Positions 20,188 to 31,126 are shown, numbered from the stretch's first letter. The stretch: 62,414 bases of DNA from Coemansia sp. RSA 1804 (GCA_027578815.1 JANBTH010000017.1:1-62414), one strand, 5' to 3'. Notes: generated by a model not told the origin, from the letters alone. Made by a program: numbers and translations.

Positions 20188-20219
20188 GGGCGGGCGGCTC
20201 TGAGATATCGGCGGCGCTG

Positions 20220-21101
20220 CTAGATTTCCTTTCTGCTTTCTGGGCAATTCGGAGCTGATGGGCGGATGATGCGTGGGGCGAGCTTGCCGATTCCAAACAT
20301 CCAGCCCAGCAAGCAGTCCTTAATCCACGCCGGCAGCCAGCTCAGCAGCAGCACCAGCCCTGCGCTTTCCCCGCAGCTGACGTAGGCAGGCGGACGCTCG
20401 GCTAGTATCTGCGGAACAACTTTGCTGGCAAACACAGCCGCCGGCATCGCCCTCCCGCTATCCGAGAGTCTGGCGCGCGCAGCAATGCTATCCTCAACCG
20501 CCCTGTATCTGGTGTCTGGCGCAAGCGCTGGATCGATGGTAGCGGCTAGGTTGGAGACAACTCCGCCCGGCGCCAGCACAACTGCGCGCACGCCGAACGG
20601 CGCCAACTCCACGCGCATCGCATCGGTGAATGCGTGCACCGCTGCCTTTGATGCCGAATAGTGCGCCGACCACGGTGTTGGCACAAACGCAGTCACCGAG
20701 CCGACATTGACGATGGTTCCGCAGCGCCGATCCATCATCGACGGCGCCACTGCCTGGCACACACCCACTGTGCCTACCACGTTGACTTCCAGCAACCTCC
20801 GAAGACTGCTGGGATCCAGCTCCACCGCTGGTCCGACGGCTCCTACGCCGGCATTGTTGACCAGAACATCAATGTGCTGCGACTCGCGCAGGATCCGCGT
20901 AACGGCAGCGGTGACTGCCTCGGCGTCGGTGATATCCAGTGCCATGCAGCGCACACCCTTGTCTGGCAGCTCCTGCGCAAACTCCTCCATCCGCAGCGCT
21001 GTTGCGTGCACCAAGAGACCGGCGGACGCAAACTCTAGTGCCAGCGCGTGGCCGATTCCTCCTTCCGAGCACCCGGTTACCAGCGCAACTCTTCTGCTCA
21101 T
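20220..21101 (-). CDS. Ayr1-like short-chain dehydrogenase/reductase A (293 aa)
   Basis: This is a classical SDR. The cofactor motif TGCSEGGIG (residues 9-17) is the extended form usual for fungal 1-acyldihydroxyacetone-phosphate reductases (Ayr1 type). It is followed by NNAGVG, IVNVGS with the catalytic Ser, and YSASK with catalytic Tyr/Lys. By family it would use NADPH to reduce acyl-DHAP in ether-lipid/phosphatidate synthesis at ER or lipid droplets; the exact substrate is unproven. A hydrophobic segment near the C-terminus (LVLLLSWLPAWIKDCLLGWMF) may attach it to membrane. It is a tandem paralogue of the next gene, same strand. Confidence 0.88.
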   Translation of the reverse strand: MSRRVALVTGCSEGGIGHALALEFASAGLLVHATALRMEEFAQELPDKGVRCMALDITDAEAVTAAVTRILRESQHIDVLVNNAGVGAVGPAVELDPSSLRRLLEVNVVGTVGVCQAVAPSMMDRRCGTIVNVGSVTAFVPTPWSAHYSASKAAVHAFTDAMRVELAPFGVRAVVLAPGGVVSNLAATIDPALAPDTRYRAVEDSIAARARLSDSGRAMPAAVFASKVVPQILAERPPAYVSCGESAGLVLLLSWLPAWIKDCLLGWMFGIGKLAPRIIRPSAPNCPESRKEI

Positions 21102-21469
21102 GTGTGATGCTGCAGATACTACTAGATCTTGAGTGGCTAGGGAATAAAAGATGTGGATACAACTAGCGTAACTAACAGAATTATCAATCTGGTAAGATAA
21201 GTAGATGCTATTGTTAATCTATTACATTGCACTTCTGTGCCATTAAAAGAAGAAGAAGAAGAAAAGAGATTTCTTCACATTCTTCTGTGTCCTGGTTCTG
21301 GAAATAGGATATATGCTCCTTTCATGCCATACATTAATCAGAGCAGGTTGAATGCGTGTGCGAAAAAGACAAAGAGGGCATACATTGAATGCGAGATATC
21401 AAAATGAAACGTATTGCTCCCACCACCACCATTTTCTTCTCTCTTCTTTGACTTGCTCTGGCTTCAGGA
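21102..21469. other. Intergenic between the tandem reductases
   Basis: It contains an AAG repeat at about 21248-21262 and AT-rich sequence. No gene was seen. It should carry the promoter of reductase A and the 3' end of reductase B. Confidence 0.55.
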
Positions 21470-22447
21470 TTACACAGAATACATGGCATATGCAAGCGCC
21501 ACCGCTCCCACAGATGCCGCCACCGCTAACGCTGGCACTGCTGATGCTGCTGGCTTTGCCATCGTACTAGTCTGCATCTGCTGGCGCATCCTCCTGGTAC
21601 CAAACCTGGTGCCCACGATATAGTCGCGCATCCACCACGGCAAGTAGTAGAGCACCCACATCACAGTCGAGTGGTTTCCGTAGGTAATGTAAGCCGGCGG
21701 GCGCTGGCGCAGAATCTGGGGCACCACCACACGCGCAAACAGTGGTGCCGGGGTAGCGTTACCGACCTGCGAGAACTCTGCGCGCTTGTCAACCTGAGCT
21801 CTCGCCAACGCGTACCGCGTATCATCGCTTAGCACGGCGGCTCCGTTGGCATGTAGGTTGGACCGGATCCCACCGGGCGCCAGCAGCACTACGTTGACAT
21901 CGAATATCGATAGCTCCATGCGCAGCGAGTCCGTCAGCATGTGGAGCGCCGCCTTGCTTGCCGCGTAGTACCCGACCCAGGGCGTTGTAGCGTATCCGCT
22001 GACGGATCCCACGTTGACGATTGTGCCGCGTCTGGCATCCATCATCTGCGGCGCCACCGCCTTGCACATCCGCGTCACGCCGAGTACGTTGGTGTCGAAT
22101 ACACGCATTGCCTGCGCAACATCCACCTCTACCACCGGCGACACGCATATCTGTCCTGCGTTGTTCACCAGAATGTCGATACTCCTGCCACCAGTGTCCT
22201 TCGATATAAAGGATATTGCTGCATCAATGGACTCCTGGCTGGTGACGTCGAGCTCCAGCGCAGTCACGGCTGAACGGCCATCGGCATCCTTCCTCTGCAG
22301 TTCTGCCGGTATCTTGCTTGTGTTGCGTGCGGTTGCATACACCTTGCACCCGTGTGTCGTTGCGAACTCCAGCGCCAGGTGGTGTCCGATACCGCCTTCC
22401 GAGCAGCCTGTGATCAGGACTATCTTTTGCGCAGAGTCTGTCGGCAT
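21470..22447 (-). CDS. Ayr1-like short-chain dehydrogenase/reductase B (325 aa)
   Basis: This is a paralogue of the 20220-21101 product with the same TGCSEGGIG cofactor motif, NNAG, IVNVGS and YAASK catalytic motif, and the same PPAYITYG and LPWWMRDYIVG region that replaces typical SDR tails. It is longer at the C-terminus and ends in a hydrophobic Ala/Val segment (about 298-323) that could be a tail anchor for ER or lipid-droplet membrane. The shared order and strand indicate an old tandem duplication; sequence outside the motifs is well diverged. It diverges from CLP1, with a 435-base shared upstream region. Confidence 0.88.
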   Translation of the reverse strand: MPTDSAQKIVLITGCSEGGIGHHLALEFATTHGCKVYATARNTSKIPAELQRKDADGRSAVTALELDVTSQESIDAAISFISKDTGGRSIDILVNNAGQICVSPVVEVDVAQAMRVFDTNVLGVTRMCKAVAPQMMDARRGTIVNVGSVSGYATTPWVGYYAASKAALHMLTDSLRMELSIFDVNVVLLAPGGIRSNLHANGAAVLSDDTRYALARAQVDKRAEFSQVGNATPAPLFARVVVPQILRQRPPAYITYGNHSTVMWVLYYLPWWMRDYIVGTRFGTRRMRQQMQTSTMAKPAASAVPALAVAASVGAVALAYAMYSV

Positions 22448-22882
22448 TTTCCTAGAAGGTTTTATACTGGGTTAAAGCAATGCGAAATGCAGGAAAGAAA
22501 GAGATAATACAAAAGCGATAGAGTAATAAAATAATGGATCAGGAAAACCCCTGGGATAATAAGAAAGCTGGGAGACGACTGCATGTATCCTCCTCCTGTA
22601 ATGCCTTTCTGACGTTTTAATCACAGAGCCTAATATATTGGGCGGTGATTGGGATTAGCATTTATTAAACAGTCTTGTATGCGCAAAAAAAGCATCGACC
22701 AAAAGCTCGTCGTCTCTTTACCTTTCCTTTCTTCTTTCCTTTGCCCTCTTTTTATATTTTTAATCTTTCTCTTTTGTAATTCCTACACTCCAATAATCTC
22801 ATTTAGCACACTGTCTTTGTCTCGTTCATACCACTGTTTCCTTGCACTTGCTCTTTCCATACACACCCGCCTGGATTCCAAA
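22448..22882. other. Divergent promoter region, reductase B / CLP1
   Basis: The plus strand is T/C-rich from about 22700 to the CLP1 ATG. No separate gene was seen. Confidence 0.55.
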
Positions 22883-24220
22883 ATGAATCGACCGGCGCTT
22901 TCGTCGGCAGTCAAAGAGTGGAAGGTTGGGCCCGGCGAGGAGTTCCGGTTCGAGGTCGGTTTTCGGAGCCGAATAGATATCCGGCTGGTCCAGGGCCACG
23001 GGGAGTACTTTGGAGCGGAACTGGGACCCGAGGCAACGTACACATTCAGCGGCGAGAACGGCGCAGTATTCAGCTGGGAGGGATGCACCCTGCGCGTGGC
23101 CGGCGATTGCGAATCAGCGTACGTTGGAGGAGAAACCCCGATGAGCGCGCACATTAACCTGCACATGGCGCTGCAGCAGATGCGCGTGGCTGCGCGTAGC
23201 GAGAACAAGAACGGCCCGCGCGTACTCCTTGTGGGGCCCGAGGATTGTGGCAAAACGTCTTTGGCGCGGATCCTGCTTAACTATGCGGTGCGGCAGGGCG
23301 AGGCGCCGGTGTTTGTGGATCTGGATCCGCGGGACGCTTCGGTTGCGGTTCCTGGAACGCTGTCGGTAACGCCGATTGCGCAGACGGTTGACATTGAGGC
23401 CGGATTCATGGGCGGCGCGCCATTGTCGCCGCTGGTGTGGCAGTTTGGCCACGAGTCGCCAGCAGACAACATGGTGCTGTTCAACAAGCTGGTTGGGCTG
23501 ATGGCCGAGTCGATTGCGCGGCGACTCGATGCTGACGCTGACGTCAGAGCGTCGGGGCTGGTGGCCGACACCCGCGGCGCCAGCGATGCAGCGATCGAGA
23601 ATGCGGTGCGGACACTTAGAATCACCACGCTGGTTGTCATTGGCAACGAGCGCATGTACAGCTTGTTTTCGTCCCGCTTCGAGGCCGATTCCCCGGCTGT
23701 GTCGGTGGTCAAGCTGGCGCGGTCCGGCGGCACCGTCTCGCGCGACGCTTCGTTCCGGCAGCTCGGCAACGCCCGCGCCATCCGCCGCTACTTCAACGGC
23801 ACCGAGACCGAGCCGGCCATGTCGTATCCGACTGTTGCTTCCTTCGACGACGTCAGCATTGTGCGGATCGGCGAGGACGCCGTTGCGCCGTCGTCGTCGC
23901 TGCCGCTGGGCGAGACGCGCAAGCTGTCGCAGACTTCCGTCTTCCCGGTCACGTGCGACGAGGCGCTGACGCACTCTGTTCTGGCGGTCACCGACGCGCC
24001 AATCGCGGCGTCTGATGCGAATGCGCCCGAGTCGGAGTCGAGCGCTGCCGAGCGCACTGCGGCGGCGGAGGCAGTTGTTGGCGCGCAGGCGGTTGGTTTC
24101 GTCAATGTCACCCGCGTTGACATGGAAAAGCGGCGCCTGACGCTGGTTGCGCCGGTGCGCGGCCAGCTGCCGCGCCAGGTGCTTCTCTACGGAAATGTGA
24201 AGTGGATGGAGACGCTGTGA
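22883..24220 (+). CDS. CLP1: Clp1, mRNA cleavage and polyadenylation factor subunit (445 aa)
   Basis: Clp1 binds Pcf11 in cleavage factor IA/CF IIm and acts in mRNA 3'-end formation in the nucleus. The N-terminal beta domain (residues about 10-100) contains VKEWKVGPGEEFRFEV, GAVFSWEGCTL and ETPMSAHINLHMALQQMR. The P-loop is GPEDCGKTSLARIL (about 119-132), and VDLDPRDASVAVPGTLS is the Clp1-type Walker B region. The C-terminal domain ends in RLTLVAPVRGQLPRQVLLYG, typical for the family, and full length matches. ATG 22883 is the family-consistent start; in-frame codons upstream are leader. Confidence 0.95.
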   Translation: MNRPALSSAVKEWKVGPGEEFRFEVGFRSRIDIRLVQGHGEYFGAELGPEATYTFSGENGAVFSWEGCTLRVAGDCESAYVGGETPMSAHINLHMALQQMRVAARSENKNGPRVLLVGPEDCGKTSLARILLNYAVRQGEAPVFVDLDPRDASVAVPGTLSVTPIAQTVDIEAGFMGGAPLSPLVWQFGHESPADNMVLFNKLVGLMAESIARRLDADADVRASGLVADTRGASDAAIENAVRTLRITTLVVIGNERMYSLFSSRFEADSPAVSVVKLARSGGTVSRDASFRQLGNARAIRRYFNGTETEPAMSYPTVASFDDVSIVRIGEDAVAPSSSLPLGETRKLSQTSVFPVTCDEALTHSVLAVTDAPIAASDANAPESESSAAERTAAAEAVVGAQAVGFVNVTRVDMEKRRLTLVAPVRGQLPRQVLLYGNVKWMETL

Positions 24221-24839
24221 TGTTGTTGTGACCGCTTGCCTGCCTGCTATCTCGTGTCTCCTCCGTCAGATGATGCAATCGTGCCTAATGCCCTTTTTCG
24301 CTATATTTTTCTTTTTAGCATTTCTCCCGTGCCTGTATCTAACAAAAAAGGGAACCTTTGAAACCATCCATCTCACTTTGCTGCTGTCGCCTGATATCTC
24401 TTTATTTGGATACCCGGGTTATTGGGTGGAAACAAGTAAAAAACAGTGAAAAGGGGGGGGACAGCAGGGCATCACCTAACCTGTTTGAAATGCCAACTCT
24501 GTAATGAACAATGCGTGTAAACAGAGATCCCATTTCATCTAAGTCACAGGGATTCCAGTAACCCAAGATGATTCGCCAGATGCAGGCCGTGCAGAAATGC
24601 GGAAGAGTTGATCATCGTCTGATTTAATGAATGTGAATAAACCACCACAGCACAAGTCCCAATAAAACCCAATAAAAATAAAAACTCAAATGTCGACCCT
24701 TTTTTCGGGTCCGCCCCCTTTTCTAATTGCTCTCTGCTCAATTTCATTCTCCTCTCTCCTCCTTCCCCCCTTTTTTTTCCTCCCAATCCACCATCTTCCC
24801 CTGTTCCTTTACCCTTTCTTTTGCTTCTCTTTTTTCGTG
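24221..24839. other. Intergenic, CLP1 to NEDD8 protease gene
   Basis: T/C-rich leader sequence precedes 24840. No gene was seen. Confidence 0.55.
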
Positions 24840-25506
24840 ATGATGGAGGAGCGGCTCCTGCTTTCGTACCACGGCTCCGCACTCTACACAAGCGACCCGC
24901 TGACGCTGCACGAGGGAGGATGGCTGAGCGATGCGGTTCTCGGGTTCTACTTCGAGTACCTGGCACACGATGTGCTGGCAAGCAGCAGGGCCGTGCTTTT
25001 TCTCAAGCCCGCGCTGGTGCAGTGTCTGCAGGCGCACAGCGACATTGCATCGCACAGCGCTGCTGTTCCACGGGACATGTTCAAGCGCGAGATTGTGTTC
25101 ATTCCCGTCAACAGCTGTGTTGCCGGTGGCAACTACTCGGGTGATCCCGGTATTAGGAATGAAATGGGCGACCAGGCGCACTGGTCGCTGCTTGTGTACG
25201 TGAGACGGCCCAAACCCACGTTCCACTACTTCGACAGCCTGGCCAACTCCAACTACGCGCACGCGCTGGCTGTCAAGGAGGCGCTGGTCCGGCTGATCCG
25301 GACATTCCACCGCGTGCCGCCAGCCGAGGGCGATCCGCCGCTGATTGCGCACAGCTGTCCGCAGCAGGAGAACGGGTCCGACTGCGGCATCTTCGTTGTC
25401 CTGTTTGTTGACATTCTGGCCAGAAGATTCGCCGACATCCTGTGGCGTGCGCAGCAATCCCCAGTGGTGCCGGAAGCTGGAGCTCGGCTGGAAAACTGTG
25501 GGGGTC

Positions 25507-25546
<40 letters not shown>

Positions 25547-25889
25547 GCGTCAGTTGCCGTCGATTCCGTCGCCCTCGCCGTCAGCGGGATCGATGACTAC
25601 CGGCAGCCCAGACGCCAGCGATGCGTTTGTACATCCATCGTCTGCTAGCACTGCTGCTGCCGCTGCGGTCAATTTTGTTTCCGACAACGAGACAACAGCG
25701 AGAAGCGGTGACCGCGGGATGCTGCAGCAGCGACGGCCTTCTCAGGCAAAGCGACGCATCACGCTCGAGCACTCGTTTTGGTGGATCGATTACGGCGACC
25801 TCAGCAACCCTAACCGCGCTCGTCTTATTATACTATCTCTCATAAAAGACCTGTGTATCCAGACGAACAGTGCTCCGTCGTTAATTTGA
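24840..25889 (+). CDS. SENP8/DEN1-like NEDD8-specific cysteine protease (349 aa)
   Basis: This is a C48 (Ulp1-fold) protease of the NEDD8-processing type, expected to mature NEDD8/Rub1 or remove it from cullins and other targets. The N-terminus (LLSYHGSALYTSDPLTL, WLSDAVLGFYFEYL) matches SENP8. The catalytic His is in HWSLLVY (about 119), Asp in YFDSLAN (about 137), Gln in CPQQENGSDCG and Cys in GSDCGIF (about 182). The family is near 210 aa; here about 115 residues of Ala/Ser-rich sequence lie between the Cys helix and the last helix (NRARLIILSLIKDL), so the core is interrupted by an insert. Confidence 0.88.
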
Positions 25890-26709
25890 AAGAAGAGGAA
25901 AACTCCCTGTTTTCTCATTAGTTTTGTATCTATTGTTTCAATTATTTTTGATTATTTTCTTTCTCTGTATATGTGTGGAAAGAAGGTAATTTTTTCTATG
26001 CTTTTTGTTTTGTTCATATCTTTTCGTTGCGTAAAAAAATACTTTCTCCGCCTTCTCCACACTCTACGTATGCCATTCAAATATTCGAATGTTATTTTTC
26101 ATCTCAGGGTCTTAATTCTCTCCTCCCCCTTTTTCGCTGTTTTGTCAATATTGGCAGTAGCATTGTGTGCTAGCACCAACACCGAGAGATGACGCTAGTG
26201 GTCACTATGTTCTCCTCAAACTAAACAAAGAGAAAAATAACTCTCCAGCGCTGTTATTCCTTACATCTACTGCCAACAGTACTTTACCCTGTCCACAGAA
26301 TTTTTTTTCCAAAACATGTTTCCAGCATCACTACTTTTTTTATATTTTATATCCATGCCAATAACATTGCGTGTGTGTGCGTGTTCTGAAACCTTCCTTT
26401 ACCAACTTGTCAAACCACTCTGCGCTAAATAGCAGCAACATTTTGCATTTATAAAAGCAGGGTTTTATCTGCTTTTTGCTTACTATTCGAAAGATCCATG
26501 TATATATATAAAACAACTGTTTGGAATTTAGTGGAATAAAGTTCCTTTTTTGTTTTTTTTTGTGGTACTAATAAAGGTTCTATTACAGACAAATTTAATG
26601 CTAATAGTCTTATTCTGCACTTGACATACCCATTTCGTTTTATTGACATTTTATTATTATACTATTTCCACTTTCAGCCAAGCGTTTGGTATTAATTACA
26701 ACATCAACC
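25890..26709. other. AT-rich intergenic region, 0.8 kb
   Basis: No supported gene is present. A possible TATA element (TATATATATAAAAC near 26500) lies about 200 bases before the next ATG. Confidence 0.5.
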
Positions 26710-28269
26710 ATGAAAGCACATTTCGGTACACTTGGGGCTGTATCCGCACTCCTTCTTGCCACCAGCACAGTTGCAGCTGCTGGCGGTGGTTCGCGCGGCG
26801 ACATGTCTGGCAACAGCAACAACAGCAGCAACATCGATAGAAACGTTGCTGAAGCCAGGAGCGAGAGGCAAGAGCAGTGCGGCGGCCTTCGCCCCGATTC
26901 GCTCGAATACAACCAGTGCATGGCGCACTGGACTGACCGAGTGCTGCAGTGCTTTGAGGAGGACCAGCATCCTCTGTCGCCGCAGCAGCGTATGGAGCGG
27001 ATGGCCGAGGAGGCGCGTTCCAACAAGTACCAAAATGAGATTACCAGAATATCCAGAGTTGCGCTGTCTTCCCCGCCGCAGCGGAAGCAGTCGGAGAACG
27101 GCGATTCGCACTACAGTGTTGGCGAATCCACCAGACCCGGTCGCGGCGGATCCTCCGAAAGGCAGTCTGCTGAGCGCCAGGCGAGAACAAGTCAGAATGG
27201 CCCAGCCTTCGATGACCGCCAGCAGCAGCCGGCTCTGCCTCTCATGAGGCCCCAGGGAGCCTTCTCTCCAGCTTCAATGCAGCAAGGGCTGAAGCAGCAG
27301 GACACGCAAATGTCTCCTGCCAACCTCAAAGCTGCTGGTGCTGGTGTTTTCGCCGGTAAGCAGGCGCCAGTCAGACCGGCTGCTCCGCTTCCCGTCAGCC
27401 CTGCTGCTGCGGTGATGGGCTTCACTAGCGAAGAAAGCGAGATTATCAAGGCGCCCGAGCGTGAGGAGGGAATCATTGTCGGCGAGGAGATTGTGCTTCC
27501 TCAGGCTGTCCAGGCGCCAACTCCTAACAATGCCCCGGTTTCCGCTGCTGCTGCCGCTCCTCTTTCTCCTCAGGCTGTTGCTGCTGCCGCTCAGCTTTCA
27601 ATGTCCCCCGCACAAACCTCCGCTGCTTCAGTTGCTGCGGTTCCTGCTACTGCTTCGGTTGCTTCAGTTGTTTCAGCTGCTGCTACTGCGCCTGCTGGTA
27701 TCAAATCGGCAGCCATCGATGCTGCTCCAGTTGCTGCTGTTTCCGCCAAGAGCAACATGGGTGCTGCTTCGGAAAGCGTTGCCTTGGTTAACCAGCTTCC
27801 ACTGGCCACTACAGCAACAGTGGCAGCACCGCTTGCTACCCAGGCAGTCCCAACGGGTGTTCATTCAGCTGCTAATATTCTGCCAGCCTCAGCTGCTGCT
27901 GCCGCTCCTGTCGTTGCCTCGACTGGTACCGCCCCCGCTGTTGCTGTATCTGCTGCATCTGCTGTTGCTGCATCTGAGGTTGCCGCTCCAGCTGTTGCCG
28001 TGGCTTCTGCCACTGCTGCTGCCGCTCCTGTCGTCTTAGCTACCGGCACTGCTGCTGCTGCCCCTGCCGTCTTGGCTACTGGCACCACTATTGCCAATAC
28101 TGTTGCGGGTGTCCAGAGTGCCACTGCACTTGCTGCTGTAAACACATCTGCTCTGCTCCAGACCTCAGCTGTTGCAGCAAACAGCGTGTCTGTCTCAGTT
28201 GCTAGCGTGGAAACGACAGTTGCCAAGAACACTGCAATCCTAGCAGCAACAGTCAATGGAGCTGTCACC

Positions 28270-28314
<45 letters not shown>

Positions 28315-29436
28315 TCCACCGTTATCAAGCAGCTGGAGACAATTGAGAGCACAGAGGACATTGAAATTGATGGCGATTCCGATGCCGATGCCACCGATGC
28401 TAACCAAGCTTCTACTACCGCTGCTATCAGCGCACAGGCTACCGCCACGGCCACGGCTGCGGCTACCGCATCAGTTATTCCAGCGCTTGCACTGACTGGA
28501 ACTGCTTCAGTCCAGCAGCAGACACTGGCTACTCAGAAGCTTGCCTCGGCTCCTGCCACCCAGAGTGGCTCACTTGCCGTTATTGCTGCTGTCCAGTCCG
28601 GTGTTCCGCACCCACAGCTTGAGGAGACTGCGGAGATCGATTCCTCAGGATCTCAATCGCTTTTCGTTTCTACAACCACTGTTATGATGCAGGCAATGCC
28701 GATCAGAATGACAACCATTGGCAAGGCGGTTGTTCCTTTCGATCCTGTCCTGTTTGGTACCAATGGTGATCCACCAGTATTCCCTACCGTCGAGACATCT
28801 GAGTCAGCGGTCATCGCTGATGGAGAATCGCCAATACTCGCCGCATCATCAGGCACGGTGTCGGAATCGCCGTTGGCAAGCGTCATGGAACCCAACGCCC
28901 ATGACGCAGCCACTGGCAACGCTATCGGCATTCCCAACTTTGTTGGCGCTGGAGTGAGCAGTGCTTCGAGTGTGGCCAGCGCTGGAGCAAACAGCGCAAC
29001 CAGCGTCATCAGCAACATTGTTACCGAGGGCAACAAGGCAGCACGCCAGGAGACAGTGGCAACGGCAGCGTCATCCACCTTGTCTGCGGAAGAGGCGGAA
29101 GAATCGCTGTCGTCGGCTTCGACGGCCTCATTGAAGAAACAACCACCAACCACGCTTTCACCGCTTGGCGCTACTGCTGCGGCACATGCGCTTGGCGTGA
29201 TTGGAGGAAACAACAAGGCTTCTTCGATGGCAACTCAAACGGCAGCTGCTGGTTCCACGTCGGCAGCAACCGTTGCTTCCTCAAGCCAGTCCCTGTCGCC
29301 TCCAGCTAGGGCGCATATGATGAAGAACAAGATGGGCGAGGCATCTTCGGCCTCCTCCCTATTTATGAGCACTACTGGCAGTGGTGTTTCGTGCATAATG
29401 CTGGCTGTTTCATTTGCGGCTGGAATGATGTTCTAG
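26710..29436 (+). CDS. Secreted Ala/Ser/Thr-rich, putative GPI-anchored surface protein (908 aa)
   Basis: The signal peptide is residues about 1-23 (AVSALLLATSTVAAA). A short cysteine region follows (QCGG...YNQCMAH...LQCFEE, about 58-90). Most of the rest (about 200-880) is Ala/Val/Ser/Thr/Pro-rich with imperfect repeats such as TAAAAPVVLATG and AAAPAVLATGT, typical of O-glycosylated cell-wall stalks. The C-terminus is a hydrophobic GPI-type signal (CIMLAVSFAAGMMF) after small residues. It has no enzyme motif. The role is presumably a wall or surface mucin. The start is the ATG directly before the signal peptide, because upstream in-frame codons would disrupt it. Confidence 0.75.
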
Positions 29437-30136
29437 ATATAAGGATAATCCATCGCTTACACATGAGTTGTTAATATGTTTGTGTGTGCGGGGGGGGGGG
29501 GGTTTGGAGGAGAGACTTCCATGAGGGGGATTTTTTTATATTTTAAAGAAAAATAGCGTTAGTTAATATTGTTATCAAAAGTTTCATATTTATACTTACT
29601 TTGGTTTGCTGGACCAGCAGCAGTTGTTTAGCTCATGCACATATAATGTTTCAATGGTATCCTGAAAGTTCATATAGGAAACAAACCGCTATTCCATGTG
29701 GCTAATAAACAAACCGATATGTAATAAAGCACACATGGCTGTGAGCTACCTGTCTTGCACCCTTTTCTGTTTTCTCCACATTCTACTCAGCCAAAAAAAA
29801 AAATAATTAACGAGATTCAACAAGAACAAATTATTGAAAATGCGTGTTCTAATGAAAAAGAAAAAAGAATTAATATCGATACATGAGGTGTCTACCTGTC
29901 CGTGTTGGCATTTCTTCTCTGACCATTCAGTGAATGCATCTATATTATTATTATTATTGTCATCATCATTATAGCATACATCCAAGCTTGAATAAAGTAA
30001 ATACACTGTCTTGTTCTGCTCCACATCATTACAACTTTCATCTCGCATTGCTCTGCTTCAAGGATATACAGACATATCGCACTTTATTTCTTTCAAACAT
30101 TTAGACTCATTTATCTATCACAGACGCTATTCGGCA
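29437..30136. other. Intergenic, 0.7 kb
   Basis: AT-rich, with a run of 13 G at 29490-29502 and TTATTATTATTATT near 29944. No gene was seen. Confidence 0.55.
29490..29502. repeat. G13 homopolymer run
   Basis: Thirteen consecutive G on the plus strand, about 55 bases after a stop codon. Confidence 0.8.
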
Positions 30137-30988
30137 ATGATCTTCAGCTCGTACTCGTACTCGGCGGCAGCAGCGGTGGCGGGACATTTGGTGCTCTGCG
30201 TTGCGGCAGCCAAAGGAGGATCCAGCGGCTCACACAACAACGGCGCGCCCGAAGCACCCGAGGCGCCAGTGGTAGCGGCAGCAGCAGTGCTGATTCCGCC
30301 TGCTATTTCGCAGCAGAACACAGAACAGGCACCGCGGCAGCAGGCAGTTGGATGCTCGCTCGCCGGACAAGTGCGGCTGTGCGTCAACCATTCGTCGATG
30401 CAACGCGCAACATGCGCAAGCGACGATTTGGACTGCCAGTGCACGTGGGCTTCCAAGATAACCACGTGCTTTGCGCCGTGCATTTCGGAGAAGGAGTTCT
30501 CGGACGGAATGCACGTGGCCAGAGGAGATCAGGATGCCATCTGCTCGCAGGCGGCAAAGTTCGGGAAGATCGCAAAGGACAAGGAGAGACAGAAGCAGGA
30601 GGAGAAGACTGCCAAGCCCAGGAAGAAGGACCAGAATTCGCCTACCTCTGCGCTCAAGGATATCGACGACCTCAACGACTCCTTTGCGTCGGCTCCCTCC
30701 GCCCGCGCTCCGGCTGCTGCTGCCTCCGCCGCTGCTGGCGCCGATGCGTCGCTCCCTGGCAGCGGCAGCGGCAGAGGCAGCCCCTCGGGCGGTTCCGGCT
30801 CAGGTTTCGCCAGGAACAAGGATGCTGGCTCCTCGGCGCCCAATGGCAGAAAGGGCTCTTCCGCCAATGGCAGCGACAAGAACATCATATTGAATGAGAA
30901 TGCTGCTGCTGCACTTAGCGCTGATGGCCACCACGGCTCGCTGGTTGCTGCCGCCATCATGGCTGTTGTTGCCGCTTCGTTCTACTAG
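30137..30988 (+). CDS. CFEM-like GPI-anchored protein A (283 aa)
   Basis: It has a hydrophobic N-terminus (AAAAVAGHLVLCVAAA). Eight cysteines then follow in the order C, C, C, CxC, CFAPC, C (residues about 74-140), which resembles the CFEM layout with its central CxC, although CFEM's DxxxCxC is here DLDCQC. CFEM proteins sit at the plasma membrane or wall, and several bind heme or take part in host contact; function here is not shown. A Lys-rich linker, a Ser/Gly/Ala-rich stalk and a C-terminal hydrophobic segment (LVAAAIMAVVAASFY) after Gly/Ser fit GPI anchoring. It is a paralogue in pattern of the 49459-50049 product. Confidence 0.72.
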   Translation: MIFSSYSYSAAAAVAGHLVLCVAAAKGGSSGSHNNGAPEAPEAPVVAAAAVLIPPAISQQNTEQAPRQQAVGCSLAGQVRLCVNHSSMQRATCASDDLDCQCTWASKITTCFAPCISEKEFSDGMHVARGDQDAICSQAAKFGKIAKDKERQKQEEKTAKPRKKDQNSPTSALKDIDDLNDSFASAPSARAPAAAASAAAGADASLPGSGSGRGSPSGGSGSGFARNKDAGSSAPNGRKGSSANGSDKNIILNENAAAALSADGHHGSLVAAAIMAVVAASFY

Positions 30989-31126
30989 AATCCAGCGCTG
31001 CTCTCTTTATCATCTTTATCTCGCCATTTTCTTATTTATCTGATAGACCAATGATTATCTTTGGTTGTTGTTTTGCTTCTTGATTCCAACAGCCTGGTAA
31101 ATATATTCGTGACTTCTTTATTGCGT

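Larger units (their letters stand above)
19839..20219. other. Intergenic with simple repeats
   Basis: It contains GAAAC repeats at 19967-19990 and GCAT repeats at 20166-20187. No gene was seen; it is the upstream region of the hydrolase. Confidence 0.55.
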
